From Drosophila persimilis (lineage: Eukaryota > Arthropoda > Insecta > Diptera > Drosophilidae): DNA of 64,000 nucleotides. The stretch lies in assembly GCF_003286085.1 (NCBI RefSeq), contig NW_020825313.1:2542001-2606000 (forward strand), in the 5' to 3' direction. Both the position numbers and the translations under genes were made by a program. Of the stretch, positions 11,306 to 21,939 are shown in pieces. The first letter of the stretch is position 1. Each line of letters starts with the position of its first letter. A model generated the notes under the pieces. The model had not been told where the DNA came from. It saw only the letters and a program-made list of their open reading frames with translations, and searched no databases.

Positions 11306-12110
11306 TTGAAAAAGGTCTTATACGAGCTTAAAGATGTGCAGTACAGAGAAGGTGAAAATTTGACTTTCACAAGAACAATCAAGCACGAAATAAAAACACA
11401 GCATGAAGACCCAGTCTACAAACGACCATATAAGTATGCCCAGATACATGATCTGGAGGTAAACCAGCAAATCAAGGATATGATCAAGCAAGGAATAGTT
11501 CGAAACTCGAAGTCCATGATTCCGAAGAAGATAGCTGCTTCAGGAAAGCAAAAATATCGAATGGTGGTAGACTATAGAAGTCTCAATGAAATAACAGTTA
11601 AGGACAAATCCCCAACTCCAAGAATGTATGAAATTCTAGACAAACTAGGTAGATGTCAGTATTTCATGAGGGTTTCCATCAAATACCCATGGAACCTAGC
11701 TCAATCTAGACATTACGAGTTTACTCGTATGCCTTTTGGGCTAACCACTGCCCCCGCTACCTTCCAAAGATGATTGAACAATCTGCTAGAAGATTTCATC
11801 TTCAAAGATTGCTTTGAATACCTAGACGACATCATTATATTTTCCACTTCATTGGAAGAACACCTGTTGTCACTAAGGAGATTATTTGGAAAGTTGAGAG
11901 ACGCCAACTTAAAGCTACAAATGGATAAATGTGAATTCATGAAAAAGGAAACTGAATTCCTAGGTCATGTAGTCACTACTGCAGGAATAGTACCAAATCC
12001 AGGCAAGATCTCTGCCATCGTCAAATTTCCAATACCGGAAACCACTAAACAAATAAAGTCATTCTTAGGTCTACAGGAAATTTATTTCTAATTTTGCTAA
12101 CATAGCAAAA
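11306..12110 (+). pseudogene. element A reverse transcriptase, inactive
   Basis: Encodes the fingers/palm of a Ty3/gypsy reverse transcriptase: RMVVDYRSLNEITVKDKSPTP, then FTRMPFGLTTAPATFQR, then YLDDIIIFS at about 11818-11845, and [11 protein letters not shown]. Damage visible: the first catalytic Asp region (normally LDLKSG) reads VSIKYPW, a TGA interrupts at 11771-11773, and a small deletion shifts the frame at FLGLQEIYF near 12078. Two of the three catalytic aspartates remain. Confidence 0.88.
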
Positions 12111-12113
12111 CCC

Positions 12114-13024
12114 ATGACACTCAAACTAAAGAAAGGAGCTGTCATAGACCCCAAGGAAGAAAAGTACGTCGAGGCATTTGAGAGACTAAAAGTACTCATC
12201 ATCTCAGACCCTATCCTTGCATTCCCAGACTTCGACAAACTTTTCACGGTAACAACCGACGCTAGTAATATAGCATTGGGAGTGGTTTTGTCACAAGAAC
12301 ACAAACCGATCTGCTACGCTAGCAGAACCCTAAACGAACACGAAATAAACTATTCAGCCATCGAAAAGGAATTATTGGCGATCGTATGGGCCACCAAGTA
12401 TTTCCGATCATACCTATTTGGTAGAACATTCGAGATACTAAGCGATTATAAACCCTTGATTTGGTTGAACAACATCAAGGAGCCCAATATGAAATTGCAA
12501 AGGTGGAAAAAATTGGAATTGCACAACTGAATGAGTTTGACTTTAAAATAAAATATCTACCAGGCAAAGAAAATCATGTAGCTGATGCCTTATCAAGGGA
12601 AAACATAAATGAAAATCTCCTTGCAGAAATTTCCAATAGCGCTGGTGCAACAGTACATAGCGCACAGGAAGACAATCTCAATCACATTGCCATCACGGAA
12701 AGACCGATTAACTATTACAACCGGCAAATCGAGTTAATAAAAGCCAATGAAGATAAGGTAGAAACAATTCGTTACTTTCACAAGCTAATCATCAAGATTA
12801 CGTATAAAGAAATGACTAACACCTTAGCGAAGGATTTAATAAAGGTATATCTATGCACCAAAAAGAGCGCGTTATATTACCATAACGAAATAGATTTTCC
12901 TCCATTCCAAAAAGCCTATTTAGAAATCATTAATGCTAACAATATAACCAAAGCTGTCAAATCAAGCACGAAACTTCCAGATATTCAAAATTGCGCTGAA
13001 TTTAAAGAAACCACCCAGGGATAG
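12114..13024 (+). pseudogene. element A RNase H, connection domain and integrase start
   Basis: 12114-12530 encodes the RNase H core, with [15 protein letters not shown] and [21 protein letters not shown] frame change near 12515 leads to EFDFKIKYLPGKENHVADAL, the normal end of RNase H, and then the linker to integrase. The frame ends at 13022 before the integrase zinc domain. Confidence 0.85.
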
Positions 13025-13044
13025 AGAAAGCCGTCAATTGGTTT

Positions 13045-13490
13045 ATGGGAAAATACTATTACCCGGATTATCAAAAACTAATGCAAAACATCATAAACGA
13101 AGGTCCTACTTGTAATATTGCCAAAACAGAGCATAGAAATACAAAGTTGGCTTTCGAAACCACACCTGAAATACTGAACATCAGAGAGAAATACGTCATG
13201 GACTTCTATATGATTGGTAACCAACAGTTCCTATCATGTATTGACGTATACTCGAAGTTTCCCACTCTTGTAGAAGTAAAAAGTCGTGACTGGTTAGAAG
13301 CAAAAAGAGCCATCATGAAAGTTTTTAACGAGATGGACAAACCTATTGAAATCAAAGCCGACAAGGATTCAGCTTTTATGTGCGCAGCATTGCAAGCATG
13401 GCTGAATGCGGAAAACGTCAAAATAGACATCACTTCCAGCAAAAATGAAATATCCGACGTAGAAAGATTTCATAAAACAGTAAATGAAAA
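13045..13490 (+). pseudogene. element A integrase core, split by DINE-1
   Basis: A retroviral integrase core is readable: YVMDFYMIGNQQFLSCIDVY (first Asp), KADKDSAFM (second Asp) and DVERFHKTVNEK (Glu). The zinc domain upstream is degraded, with cysteines missing. The frame is cut after the Glu by the DINE-1 end at 13491. The same sequence continues without a break in the second copy at 45415-46150, where the empty site is seen at about 45975. Confidence 0.85.
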
Positions 13491-13558
13491 ACGAGGGGGA
13501 ACGTTGTGAGTTGCTGTGGAGACCGCAACTCTACATTTATACCCGATACTAAGTCAGT
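13491..13558 (-). mobile_element. DINE-1 (Helentron) terminal fragment with hairpin
   Basis: Starts ACGAGGGGGAACG and contains the GAGTTGC...GCAACTC-type hairpin seen at the ends of full copies, then TTATACCCGATACTAAGTCAG. It is broken after 68 bp by an LTR-like block. The other end of the same insertion is probably at 20795. I give minus strand because the hairpin end is by convention the 3' end. Confidence 0.75.
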
Positions 13559-13877
13559 ATTGTGGCGCAGTCTTCGTTTAGTTTTTATTAACTTATTTAT
13601 TTCACGTCTTTTCTCTCTTCTTGTCGATCGTCCAAATCAACCCCGGACTTATCGCAGTATCATATCGCCGAATAATATCGCATAAAACTTATCGCAGTAT
13701 AATGTCGCATAAAACTTATCGCAGTATAATATCGGGATCGGTTAGGGTTAATATCAGCACTAACCATACATATGGTGTATGGTTAGTGCTTACAGCTCGG
13801 CCATCCTGACCAATGGATCGCCCCCGATCCTTGCATTTGGTTACTTTTGTTATCTACCAGGCTAAAACTATAAAATA
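13559..13877 (-). repeat. LTR-like block, copy 1 (probably LTR of element D)
   Basis: Shares the start (TGTGGCGCAGTC vs TTGGCGCGGTCC), the CTTATCGCA-rich middle and the end (TTACTTTTGTTAT-TACC-GGCTAA) with 15898-16138. Both blocks sit at the same place relative to the 3' end of element D on the minus strand, so an LTR is the simplest reading. Read on minus it has AATAAATAAGTTAATAAAAAC, a possible polyadenylation region. A tandem 27-bp TATCGCAGTATAAT-type repeat (about 13670-13730) and a perfect palindrome (13756-13790) are extra to copy 1. Confidence 0.6.
13756..13790. repeat. perfect palindrome, 15-bp arms, 5-base loop
   Basis: AGCACTAACCATACA is followed by TATGG and then the exact reverse complement. 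It is absent from the second copy of the LTR-like block. Confidence 0.95.
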
Positions 13878-15094
13878 CAGATTAGTAGAAGATAGTTCTA
13901 CACTGATCACGCCAATTTACATATTTCCGAAGTCGACAGGCTTCTATTACACCGTCATACGGAACCTGAGATACTTGACAATTATCAATGTCAGTTATAA
14001 CATATCGATCATTTGGTAATTTTTTTTCCTTTAAATTTTGGTATACATTTCTTATTTATACCTATCGTAGTGTCAACGTTTCGTACGAGAACAAAGTCTC
14101 CTTCTTTAAATTCTATATGTTTTTAATGTTTTTATCATAATAATGTTTTATCTTAGTTTGGTTTTCAGTTATTTTATCTAATACTCCTTTCCGAATTGCT
14201 ATTAAGTCTCTATTTGGTTTTGAATTATATTCGTCTTCTAGAAATTCCGTTAAAACGTCAATATCACAGCCTCTTTGCTGAATACCGAAGAGTACCACCG
14301 ATGGTACTTCCCCAGTAACCGAATGTTTTGAATTGTTTATTGCATATTCCGCTTTTGTGAGTAGTTTACACCAATCTGAATGTAGCAATGGATCTGTTAT
14401 CTTTGCTAACATACTTTTCATTGTTCTATTTACGCTCTCCACTTGCCCATTTGACTGCGGTGAGGCAGTTGCTGCTCTAACATGTTCAATGTTGTTACTT
14501 GGCATAAACTCACTGAATTCCAACGATGTGAAACATGTGCCCCTATCAGTGACAATTCTCCTAGGTCTGCTATAATTTTCAAAATATATCGTTAATCATG
14601 CGAAAACTTCCTTAGTACTAGTTGTGTTTGCAGAATACAATTTAACAAACTTTGTGAACCCATCAATGACTACCAATATGTGTTTCTTTTTATTAATGAC
14701 TAAGGGGAGGGGTCTGAAATGGTCAAAATGCAATGTGTCGAATGAAATTGGTTTTTCGGTATACTATGCAATGAGCGATTGTTGGAATAGAACGGAAGGC
14801 TAAATTTAATACTAAGTCTATGCTATTTTTATAAAGTATCAACTTTTGGGGTCATATTCGGAAACCAATAATGTTTCTTACTCTCGGTTATACATTGGTC
14901 AACTCCCAGATGGCACAATTTTACGTGAACAATTCTTATTCAACAATTTTCCATTTCTGACGGAACATAAAGCAATTCGAAATCAGCATTGTTTCTGTTA
15001 AGAATACCATCTTCCAAAAACAAATTGTACACTGGTTTTCTTTCTAACTTATCCTTCAACTGACTTTTAGTGCTCTCTATTTTGCGTAACCTGA
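13878..15094 (-). mobile_element. Ty3/gypsy element D, copy 1 (3' internal part)
   Basis: Aligns with 16673-17890 over its full length with moderate divergence. It carries the integrase C-terminal region on the minus strand. It ends at about 15094, where DINE-1 sequence starts. Confidence 0.8.
14113..14523 (-). pseudogene. element D copy 1 integrase, C-terminal half of core
   Basis: Minus-strand frame with FSEFMPSNNIEHVRAATASP, SPQSNGQVESVNRTMKSML (the catalytic Glu helix) and INNSKHSVTGEVPSVVLFG, a standard Ty3/gypsy integrase order. The upstream core with the two Asp is frameshifted or degraded toward 15060. The family looks like mdg3/blastopia/micropia from the reverse transcriptase of copy 2. 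Confidence 0.85.
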
Positions 15095-15448
15095 AGCTGA
15101 AAATTTATGTCATACGATGTCAATTATACGATCTGATTCAGATTTTACACTCTAGAACATATAGTCATCCTCTACGATTCTGCGTTTTCAGTTTTCTCGT
15201 ATCTTTGAATTTGTGGATGCCACAGATTTTCGCCCTTTGTAGGGGCGGAAGTAGGCGGGGCAAAGTTTTGAAACATTCTTGTAACAGTGACATAACAGTG
15301 ACAATAGCCGACTCGGCTATTGATGCTGATCAAGAATATATATACTTTATGGGGTCGGAAACGATTCCTTCTGGACGTTACACACATCCACTTTTGCCAC
15401 AAATCTAATATACCCCAAAATGAGTAATTTTGAGTATCGGGTATAAAA
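15095..15448 (-). mobile_element. DINE-1 fragment (TATACCC end)
   Basis: Matches the right ~350 bp of full copies: ATTATACGATCTG, the GGGGCGGAAG block, AATATATATACTTTATGGGG and the terminal palindrome ending GAGTATCGGGTATA. It has an internal deletion that removed the GGAC tandem repeats, replaced by a short ACAGTGACATAACAGTGACA duplication. Confidence 0.85.
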
Positions 15449-15897
15449 ACTGATTATGTTTAAAAGATTTTTTGAAGAGCACGTGGAGAAGCCATTGATG
15501 CTTTTTGCTGATGACTGGACTGATGTTAAAAGCTTTATTAGAGCCAGCATACGTAGCCATTCGAAAAAAAAGAGGACCCAACTGTATATAGGTGAAGCTT
15601 AAGCTCACAGGTAAAGCAACAAACAACAGTCTCAGTAATTTTCGTAAAATGCTAAAGTAAAAGAGGAGAAGATTTGCTGGGAAACCATGTTGTCGTCTGC
15701 AGCATATTACTATGTCGGAGGATCAGGACGGTTTTGCTGCAAAATCCAATACGCCTTATGTAGTACTGGTTCGGTCTATCCTTCAACGACTGAAGTGAAG
15801 GAGAAATGTCAAAGGTCAAATATCAGGGAAGCAGCAGAGCAGAGAGCGATGCCTGATGTTCGCAAACTATACATTTTGCATATGAAAGATCAATATA
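15449..15897. other. unassigned sequence between DINE-1 and LTR-like block
   Basis: About 450 bp with short frames only. A 113-codon plus-strand frame (15687-16025) runs into the LTR-like block and is not convincing. I do not recognise it. Confidence 0.4.
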
Positions 15898-16138
15898 TTT
15901 TGGCGCGGTCCTTGGTTTTAGTTTTATTAGTTTCTTTATTTTCACGTCTGTTCTTTCCTTTTGTCGATCGTACATCCGACTTATCGCATTATCGCATAAA
16001 ACTTATCGCACTAGAGTATCGGTAAAGGCTAATATTGAGGTGTTGGTAACGGTTAATTTGTTGCCTTACAGCTCGGCAATAGATCGCACTTGATACTTAT
16101 AGTTAGTTACTTTTGTTATTTACCGGGCTAAGGTTATA
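15898..16138 (-). repeat. LTR-like block, copy 2 (element D)
   Basis: Second copy of the 13559-13877 block, shorter because it lacks the palindrome and one TATCGCA repeat. It is separated from the element D interior by a DINE-1 insertion at 16139. Confidence 0.6.
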
Positions 16139-16672
16139 AACGAGGGGGAACGTTGTGAGTTGCTACTGCGACCGGAACTCTACATTTATACCCGATATAT
16201 ATAAACAGTATGGCTACATTGAGCGACAAAGAGTGCGTGCGGGAGAGACGGAACGTGTCGTCGGACGCTGCGTAGCTACTGAAAATTGATTTGCTACTTT
16301 TGGCTATAATAATGATGCGATCTGATCTGGTAGATATGGTTCTTTCTATGATTGTGCGGTTTTTAATTTTCTCGTATCTTCAATATTGTGGATGTCACAA
16401 ATTTTCGTCTTTTGTGGGGGCTCAAAAGTGTGGGGCGAAATTTCGAAATACACTTGTAACAGTAAGATCTAATAGGAGTATGGGTACAAAATTTGGTTGC
16501 TCTAGCTCTAATAGTCTCTGAGATTTGTGGATGCCCCAGATTTATGTCCCTTGCGGGGCGGAAGGGGAGTGGCGAAATTTTGAGACCAAAAGGTCAAGAA
16601 ACTCTTCCTTCTGAACGTTAACACATCCATTTTTACCACAAATCTAATATACCCCTATACTCATTTTAAGTA
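16139..16672 (-). mobile_element. DINE-1, internally deleted and diverged
   Basis: Begins ACGAGGGGGAACG with the terminal hairpin (one arm mutated) and ends with an AAGTATA-type terminus. The part between the second GGGGCGGAAG-like block and AAACTCTTCCTTCTG, including the GGAC repeats, is missing. Copy 1 of element D shows the empty site (CTATAAAATACAG near 13872). Confidence 0.85.
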
Positions 16673-17140
16673 TAAATACACTTTAGTAGGAGATACTTCT
16701 ACACAGATCACGCCAATTTATATATTTCCGAAGTCGACAGGCTTCTATTACACAGTCATACGGAATTTGAGATACTGGACAATTATCAATGTCAGTTATG
16801 ACATACCGATCATTTGGTAAATTTTTTTGATAATGTATGGTCCTTTTTAATTTTGGAATAAATTTCTTATTTGTACCTATCGTAGTGTCAACGTTTCGTA
16901 CGAGAACAATGTCTCCTTTTGAAATTCTATATGTTTCTTAATATTTTTATCATAATAGAATTTTATTTTAGTTTGGTTTTCAGTTATTTTTTCTTATAGT
17001 CCTTTCCCAATATCTATTAAGTTTTGAATTAGTTTTGTCTTCTAGAAATTTCGTTAAAGCGTCAATATCATAGCCTCTTTGCTGAACCCCGAAGAGTACT
17101 ACCGATGGTATTTCCCCAGCAACCGAATGTTTCGAATTAT

Positions 17141-17819
17141 TTATTGCATATTCCGCTTTGTGAGTAGTTTACACGAATCTGAATGTAGCAATGATTCAGT
17201 TATTTTTGCTAACATAATTTTCATTGTTCTATTTACTCTCTCCACTTGCCCATTTGACTGTGGTGAGGCAGTTGCTTTAAAATGTTCAATGTTGTTAATT
17301 AGCATAAACTCACTGAATTCCAACGATGTGAAACATGAGCCGCTATCACTGACAATTCTCCTCGGTCTACTATAATTTTCAAAATATTTACTTAGTACCA
17401 GTTGTGTTTGCAGAATACAATTTAAAAAACTTTGTGAACCCATCAGTGACTACCAATATGTGTTTCTTTTTATTAATGACTGAGGAGAGGGGTATGAAAT
17501 GGTCAATATGCAATGTGTCGAATGGAATTGGACTTTTCGGTATACTATGCAATGAGCGATTGTTGGAGTGGGACGGAAGGCTAAATGTAATACACTTAAT
17601 GCAATTTTTTATAAAACTGTCAACTTTTGCGGTCATATTCGGAAACCAATAATGTTTCTTAATTTCGGTTACACATTTTTCAACTCCCCAATGGCACAAT
17701 TTTTCGTGAATAGTTCTTATTAAATTATTTTCCATTTCTGACGGGACATAAAGCAATTCGAAATCAGCATCTTTTCTATAAACAATATCATCTTCCAAAA
17801 ATTTTACAAATTTTTTCAC
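17141..17819 (-). pseudogene. element D copy 2 integrase
   Basis: Minus-strand 17819-17388 encodes the zinc domain (HEKLCHWGVEKCVTEIKKHY, then CIKC) and the start of the core (DTLHIDHFIPL, VVTDGFTKF). An overlapping frame 17443-17141 gives IVSDSGSCFTSLEFSEFM with the second Asp and SPQSNGQVERVNRTMK with the Glu. The two parts are out of frame, so the enzyme is broken although all catalytic positions can be found. Confidence 0.88.
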
Positions 17820-18001
17820 TGCTTCTCTTTCTAACTTATTCTTTAACTGAATTATAGTGTTATCTCTATTTTGCGTTACCTGAAGCTGAAAATTGATGTC
17901 ATCTATATCTATAACTGAAACTATTCGATCCTTATTATTGTTTTCCTGAACTGAAACTTTTGGTTCGTAACTGAATACTGGACTTATTGTGGGGTATCTA
18001 C

Positions 18002-18553
18002 TTAAGCCATCGACATGGGCATGTATTTACCACTTCGATAATTCACTGTGTAGTCATAATTTTCAAGTTCAAGGGCCCATCTAGCAATTTTTGAATTTAC
18101 AGTTTTCTTACATAAGGTTAGAGTAAGGGCATTACAATCGGTTATTATTCGGAAAGGTATTCCTTCAAGGTAAATCTTAAATTTATTCAATGAGTAGATT
18201 ATGGCTAGAGTTTCTAATTCATAACTATGATACCTACTTTCTGCTGGCGTTGTTGCTTGAGAAAAATATGTGATTGGATGAAATTTGTTATCATCCTGTT
18301 TTTGTAATAAAATTCCTCCAAACCCTTCGGCACTAGCGTCACAATGCAGTTCTGTTTCCTTAGTCGGACTATACAGGGCTAGAACTGCTGCTGAGTCCAG
18401 TCTCTCACAGAGATAATTAAATATTGTTACACATTTGTCATCTAACTCAAATTTCCCTATAGTTTTTGTCAGAGCTTGCAATGGTTTGGCAACTTTCGAG
18501 TAACCTGGAATGAATCTCCTGAAGTAAGATAAGAGTCTTAAACATTTTTGCAT
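18002..18553 (-). pseudogene. element D copy 2 RNase H
   Basis: Starts LRLLSYFRRFIPGYSKVAKP, the thumb end of reverse transcriptase, then HCDASAEGFGGILLQKQ and YHSYELETLAIIYSLNKF, and ends VNYRSGKYMPM. These are the standard Ty3/gypsy RNase H landmarks. The frame is separate from the reverse transcriptase at 18615. Confidence 0.88.
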
Positions 18554-18614
18554 ATCTGCGGAATTAGTAGGTTTCGGAAGGGGCTTAATTGTCGTGATGT
18601 GATCATTATTCGGC

Positions 18615-19471
18615 TTAATTCCATCCTTGCTTAGTGTAACAAAACAGACACTTGCTTAACTTAATTTCTAATCTATATTCTGCTAGGGGGCGTAGTACTT
18701 TACTTAAGACAACAAAGTGTTCTTCTATAGTTTTGGTTCCGATTGCAATGTCGTCCATGTATACAACTACATTTCCTTGTTTTATTAATGGGCCGAATAT
18801 ATTGTTTACAAATCGTTGAAAGACAGCGTTTCGCAAAACGAATGGCATGCTAAGATATTCGTGTTGTCCGTTTGGTGTCACAAAAGATGTAAATTGAATT
18901 GAACTCTCTGCCACCTTCACCTGGCGGAAACTACTTTTCAGATCCAGAAGGGAAAAATACTTATTACCTTCCATTCTCTCTATGCAATCATTTATAAGTG
19001 GCAATGGGTACCCATCCCTTACTGTTATCTTATTCAATTGTCTATAATCAACGCACAGCCTTTTCTCACCTGATTTTTTTTAACAAGTAAAATTGCAGAG
19101 GTATAAGGGGAATCACTTGGTCTGATATGGCCTTCAGCCAGCAATTCTTCAATAAGTTTGTCATGATATGAAAGCTTTCTTGGTGTTGAATATATTGGGG
19201 CTTGTGACATAATTTGTATCTTCATTTCATACTTATGTTCAATGGCTGGTATGTCGGGCAGGTCTAAATAATTTAATTCAATTAATGTTCGGATTTCACT
19301 ACGCGAGTTTTCACTAAGTTTGTAATCAATATTGTAGTCCTCAATGTCAATTTGTTCTATATTGTAAATATTCTGAATATCGGAAGTTTGCTCAATTACA
19401 TCTAGAAGCGCATTACTTATCGGAAGTTCACTGTTATTCGGGGGTTTTTTTAATGCTACCTGCTGTCTCAT
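18615..19471 (-). pseudogene. element D copy 2 protease-RT linker and reverse transcriptase
   Basis: 19471-19034 encodes the acidic linker (EIRTLIELNYLDLPD) and the first fingers (EELLAEGHIRPSDSPYTSAI, LLVKK). After a frame change, 19037-18615 gives NKITVRDGYPLPLINDCIE, YFSLLDLKSSFRQVKV (first Asp), FTSFVTPNGQHEYLSMPF and YMDDIAIG (catalytic DD). The frame ends before the thumb. Catalytic residues are intact, but frameshifts on both sides make it non-functional. Confidence 0.9.
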
Positions 19472-19597
19472 TCCCTATTTTATCTAATCTATGGCCTAAT
19501 GCTTCTGAATTATTAATTGGTGTTTTTGATTTTTCAAGGGGTTCATAACTATTAGCAGTGCTAACCGGATGCGTGGGAGTTAGTTGATCTAAGGCTA

Positions 19598-19908
19598 TTG
19601 TTCAAACATGAACATATTATCGTCAATACAATGCCACTTTCGGCCCCTTGCAGAATGTTTAAACATAAATAGATTATTGTACACATTCACTCATGTAACA
19701 ACACCGATCTCTAAAGAAATCACATAAAGTAGACAAGTTATGGCTGCACGGGTGTAAACAGAGAAATGTAACCCATTAATACGACAACAAAACACAAGTG
19801 GAGAAAACACTTAACAAATGCGGTCCTAAAATAAAACTAATGTAAGCATGTACTCAAATAGACACCCTCAGTAAAGTGTATCCTCTGCGTAGGTCTAACA
19901 ATAATTAT
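19598..19908 (+). repeat. possible roo-like solo LTR
   Basis: Starts TGTTCAAACATGAACAT, resembling the beginning of roo/BEL-type LTRs as I remember them, and can be closed at CTAACA near 19908. No target duplication is seen and no partner LTR is present. Confidence 0.25.
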
Positions 19909-19929
19909 AGAATACCAAATCTGATTTTT

Positions 19930-20431
19930 TATACCCGATACTCAAAATGAGTATTGGGGTATATTAGATTTGTGGTAAAAGTGGATGTGTGTAACGTCCA
20001 GAAGGAATCGTTTCCGACCCCATAAAGTATATATATTCTTGATCAGCATCAATAGCCGAGTCGATTGAGCCATGTCTGTCTGTCCGTCCGTCTGTCCGTC
20101 TGTCCGTCCCCTTCAGCGCCTAATGCTCAAAGACTATAAGAGCTAGATCAACGATGTTTTGGATCCAGACTTCTGTGATATGTCTCTGCTACAAAAATAT
20201 TTCAAAACTTTGCCCCGCCCACTTCCGCCCCCACAAAGGGCGAAAATCTGTGGCATCCACATTTTTAAAGATACGATAAAACCAAAAGAGCGGAATCGTA
20301 GAGAATGACAATATCTTTAGACTGCGGAATCTGAACCAGATCGTATAATTATTATAGCCAGAATCACGAAAACAATTTCACTCTTTCTCGCTCTGTCTCA
20401 CTCTAACACACAGGTTTCATGGTCGGTTTTG
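19930..20431 (+). mobile_element. DINE-1 half copy, left arm of an inverted pair
   Basis: Begins TATACCCGATACTCAAAATGAG and runs through the GTCCGTC tandem repeat to TTTCATGGTCGGTTTTGC. It is in the opposite orientation to all other copies here and directly abuts the next half copy. Confidence 0.9.
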
Positions 20432-20795
20432 CGTTTTTAGTTTTCTCGTATCGTCGAAATTGTGGACGCCACACATTTTCGTCCTTTGTGGGGGCGGAAG
20501 TGAGCGGGGCGAAGTTTTGAAATATTTTTGTAGCAGTGACATATCACAGATATCTGGATCCAAACATCGTTGCTCTAGCTCTTATAATCTTTGAGCACTA
20601 GGCGCTGATAGGGACGGACAGACGGACGGACGGACAGACGGACAGACAGACATGGCTCAATCGACTCGGCTATTGATGCTGATCAAGAATATATATGGTT
20701 TATGGGGTCGGAAACGATTCCTTCTGGACGTTACACACATCCACTTTTACCACAAATCTAATATACCCCAATACTCATTTTGAGTATCGGGTATA
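20432..20795 (-). mobile_element. DINE-1 half copy, right arm of an inverted pair
   Basis: Runs from GTTTTTAGTTTTCTCGTATCG to the GAGTATCGGGTATA end. It is close to the reverse complement of about 19930-20290. The right end falls on the same element A site (GAAAAA / TTACG) where the DINE-1 fragment at 13491 begins. Confidence 0.9.
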
Positions 20796-21350
20796 ATTAC
20801 GAATAAGAGCTAGCGAGGATAACCCAGAAGATAGATTCACGAAATTTGAATTAATTCTTTACACTTATAATCATAAAACCAAACATAATACCACAAACAA
20901 GACACCAGCTGATATATTCATTTATGCAGGCTCACCTGATTATGACAGCCAACTAAATAAAGTGAAAAAAATCACTCAATTAAATAAAAACCGCATACAG
21001 TATGAAGTAGATACCCGCTATAAAGTCTAAGGTAACAAACCCTTTCAAAGGACGGGCTAAATTAGACAGGTAGACGAGAAACATTATGAAGAAAAGAATA
21101 GGGGTAGGAAAAGAACTCATTATAAATCAAAGTTCAAGAAAAAGAAGAAATCTAATACAAGCAAATATAATAATTCCAGAGAAACTGAGGAAGCTAATGG
21201 AATCAGCGAACTTCAACACAGTTAAAATCCTCATCTTCCTCATAATAACCATCGTAATGGCACAGGGCCAAAACATAGAAATAAATCTTATAAAATCCCA
21301 AAACGGATCGAAACTGGATCGATTAACATACCTATCAATTATGAATACCA
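20796..21350 (+). pseudogene. element A integrase end and env start (site without the second DINE-1)
   Basis: Resumes element A exactly where it was broken at 13490: integrase C-terminal residues (RFTKFELILYTYNHKT, TPADIFIYAGSP), then a basic KKKKKS tail. The env start overlaps in another frame (21086-), with a hydrophobic signal-like segment VKILIFLIITIVMA. At about 20963 the sequence GTGAAAAAAATCACTC is uninterrupted, the empty version of the site filled by DINE-1 at 25441, 31045 and 46151. It is cut at 21350 by a LINE. Confidence 0.85.
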
Positions 21351-21939
21351 TGAATTATGAATTACCATACCGAATTACCGCTTCTTGCTCTTGCTTTTTT
21401 TCTTGCTCCCGCATTCTCCGCCCTTTGCCTAAATATCATACAACATTGTTGTGACTTTGTTTTGATATATTATCGCATCTCTTTAATTTGATTCTACTTT
21501 GTGTTAACCACCAGTGTTTTGTTTGTAAACAAGTGTTTAATATAAATTCAATATTGCAACGTAACGCATCGGACTCGTGCAGGCAATTTGTTAGTGTTTT
21601 TTGCCCAGTCTGCTTTTCGTTATCGCTTCTTCGGTGTGCACTGTTCTCGCGCATCAGCGTTTACATCGCCCACAATCTCTCGTGAGCATAAGCGGGCTGC
21701 TCGCATTGTTGCTCTCACTCTCTCTGGATTGCCACTCTCCCTCTCTGTGGACTTTTCTTTTGTGTCTCTGCTTTGGTGAGTTTACTGCACGTTTTCTGCA
21801 CTTCGTTGGATCATCTGCTTTGAATTATTGCCGCTGCAGCTGATTGTCTGGCTCGCTCTGCTGTCTGCTCTCCTACTTTACCTGCGATCTCACTCCATTC
21901 TTTTATTATTCGTGCACAGTGATTCTACTGCTGTCAATA

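Larger units (their letters stand above)
9995..13490 (+). mobile_element. gypsy/errantivirus-like element A, unit 1, 5' segment
   Basis: Contains the 3' end of an LTR, a primer-binding site, leader, a shortened gag joined to protease, reverse transcriptase, RNase H and integrase core. At 13490 it is cut by a DINE-1 end. Its sequence resumes at 20796, and env and the 3' LTR follow after further insertions (36818-38609). Element A is the backbone of unit 1. Confidence 0.88.
16673..19600 (-). mobile_element. Ty3/gypsy element D, copy 2
   Basis: A longer copy on the minus strand: linker, reverse transcriptase, RNase H and integrase in order from 19471 down to 17141. The reverse transcriptase with NKITVRDGYPLPLINDCIE and YMDDIAIGTKTIEEHF is of the mdg3/blastopia/micropia type by resemblance. 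Gag and protease are not recognised; the similarity fades near 19600. Confidence 0.85.

Noticed and set aside
15687-16025. A 113-codon plus frame between DINE-1 and the LTR-like block
   Set aside because: It crosses into the LTR-like block and matches no family I know; most likely a chance frame.
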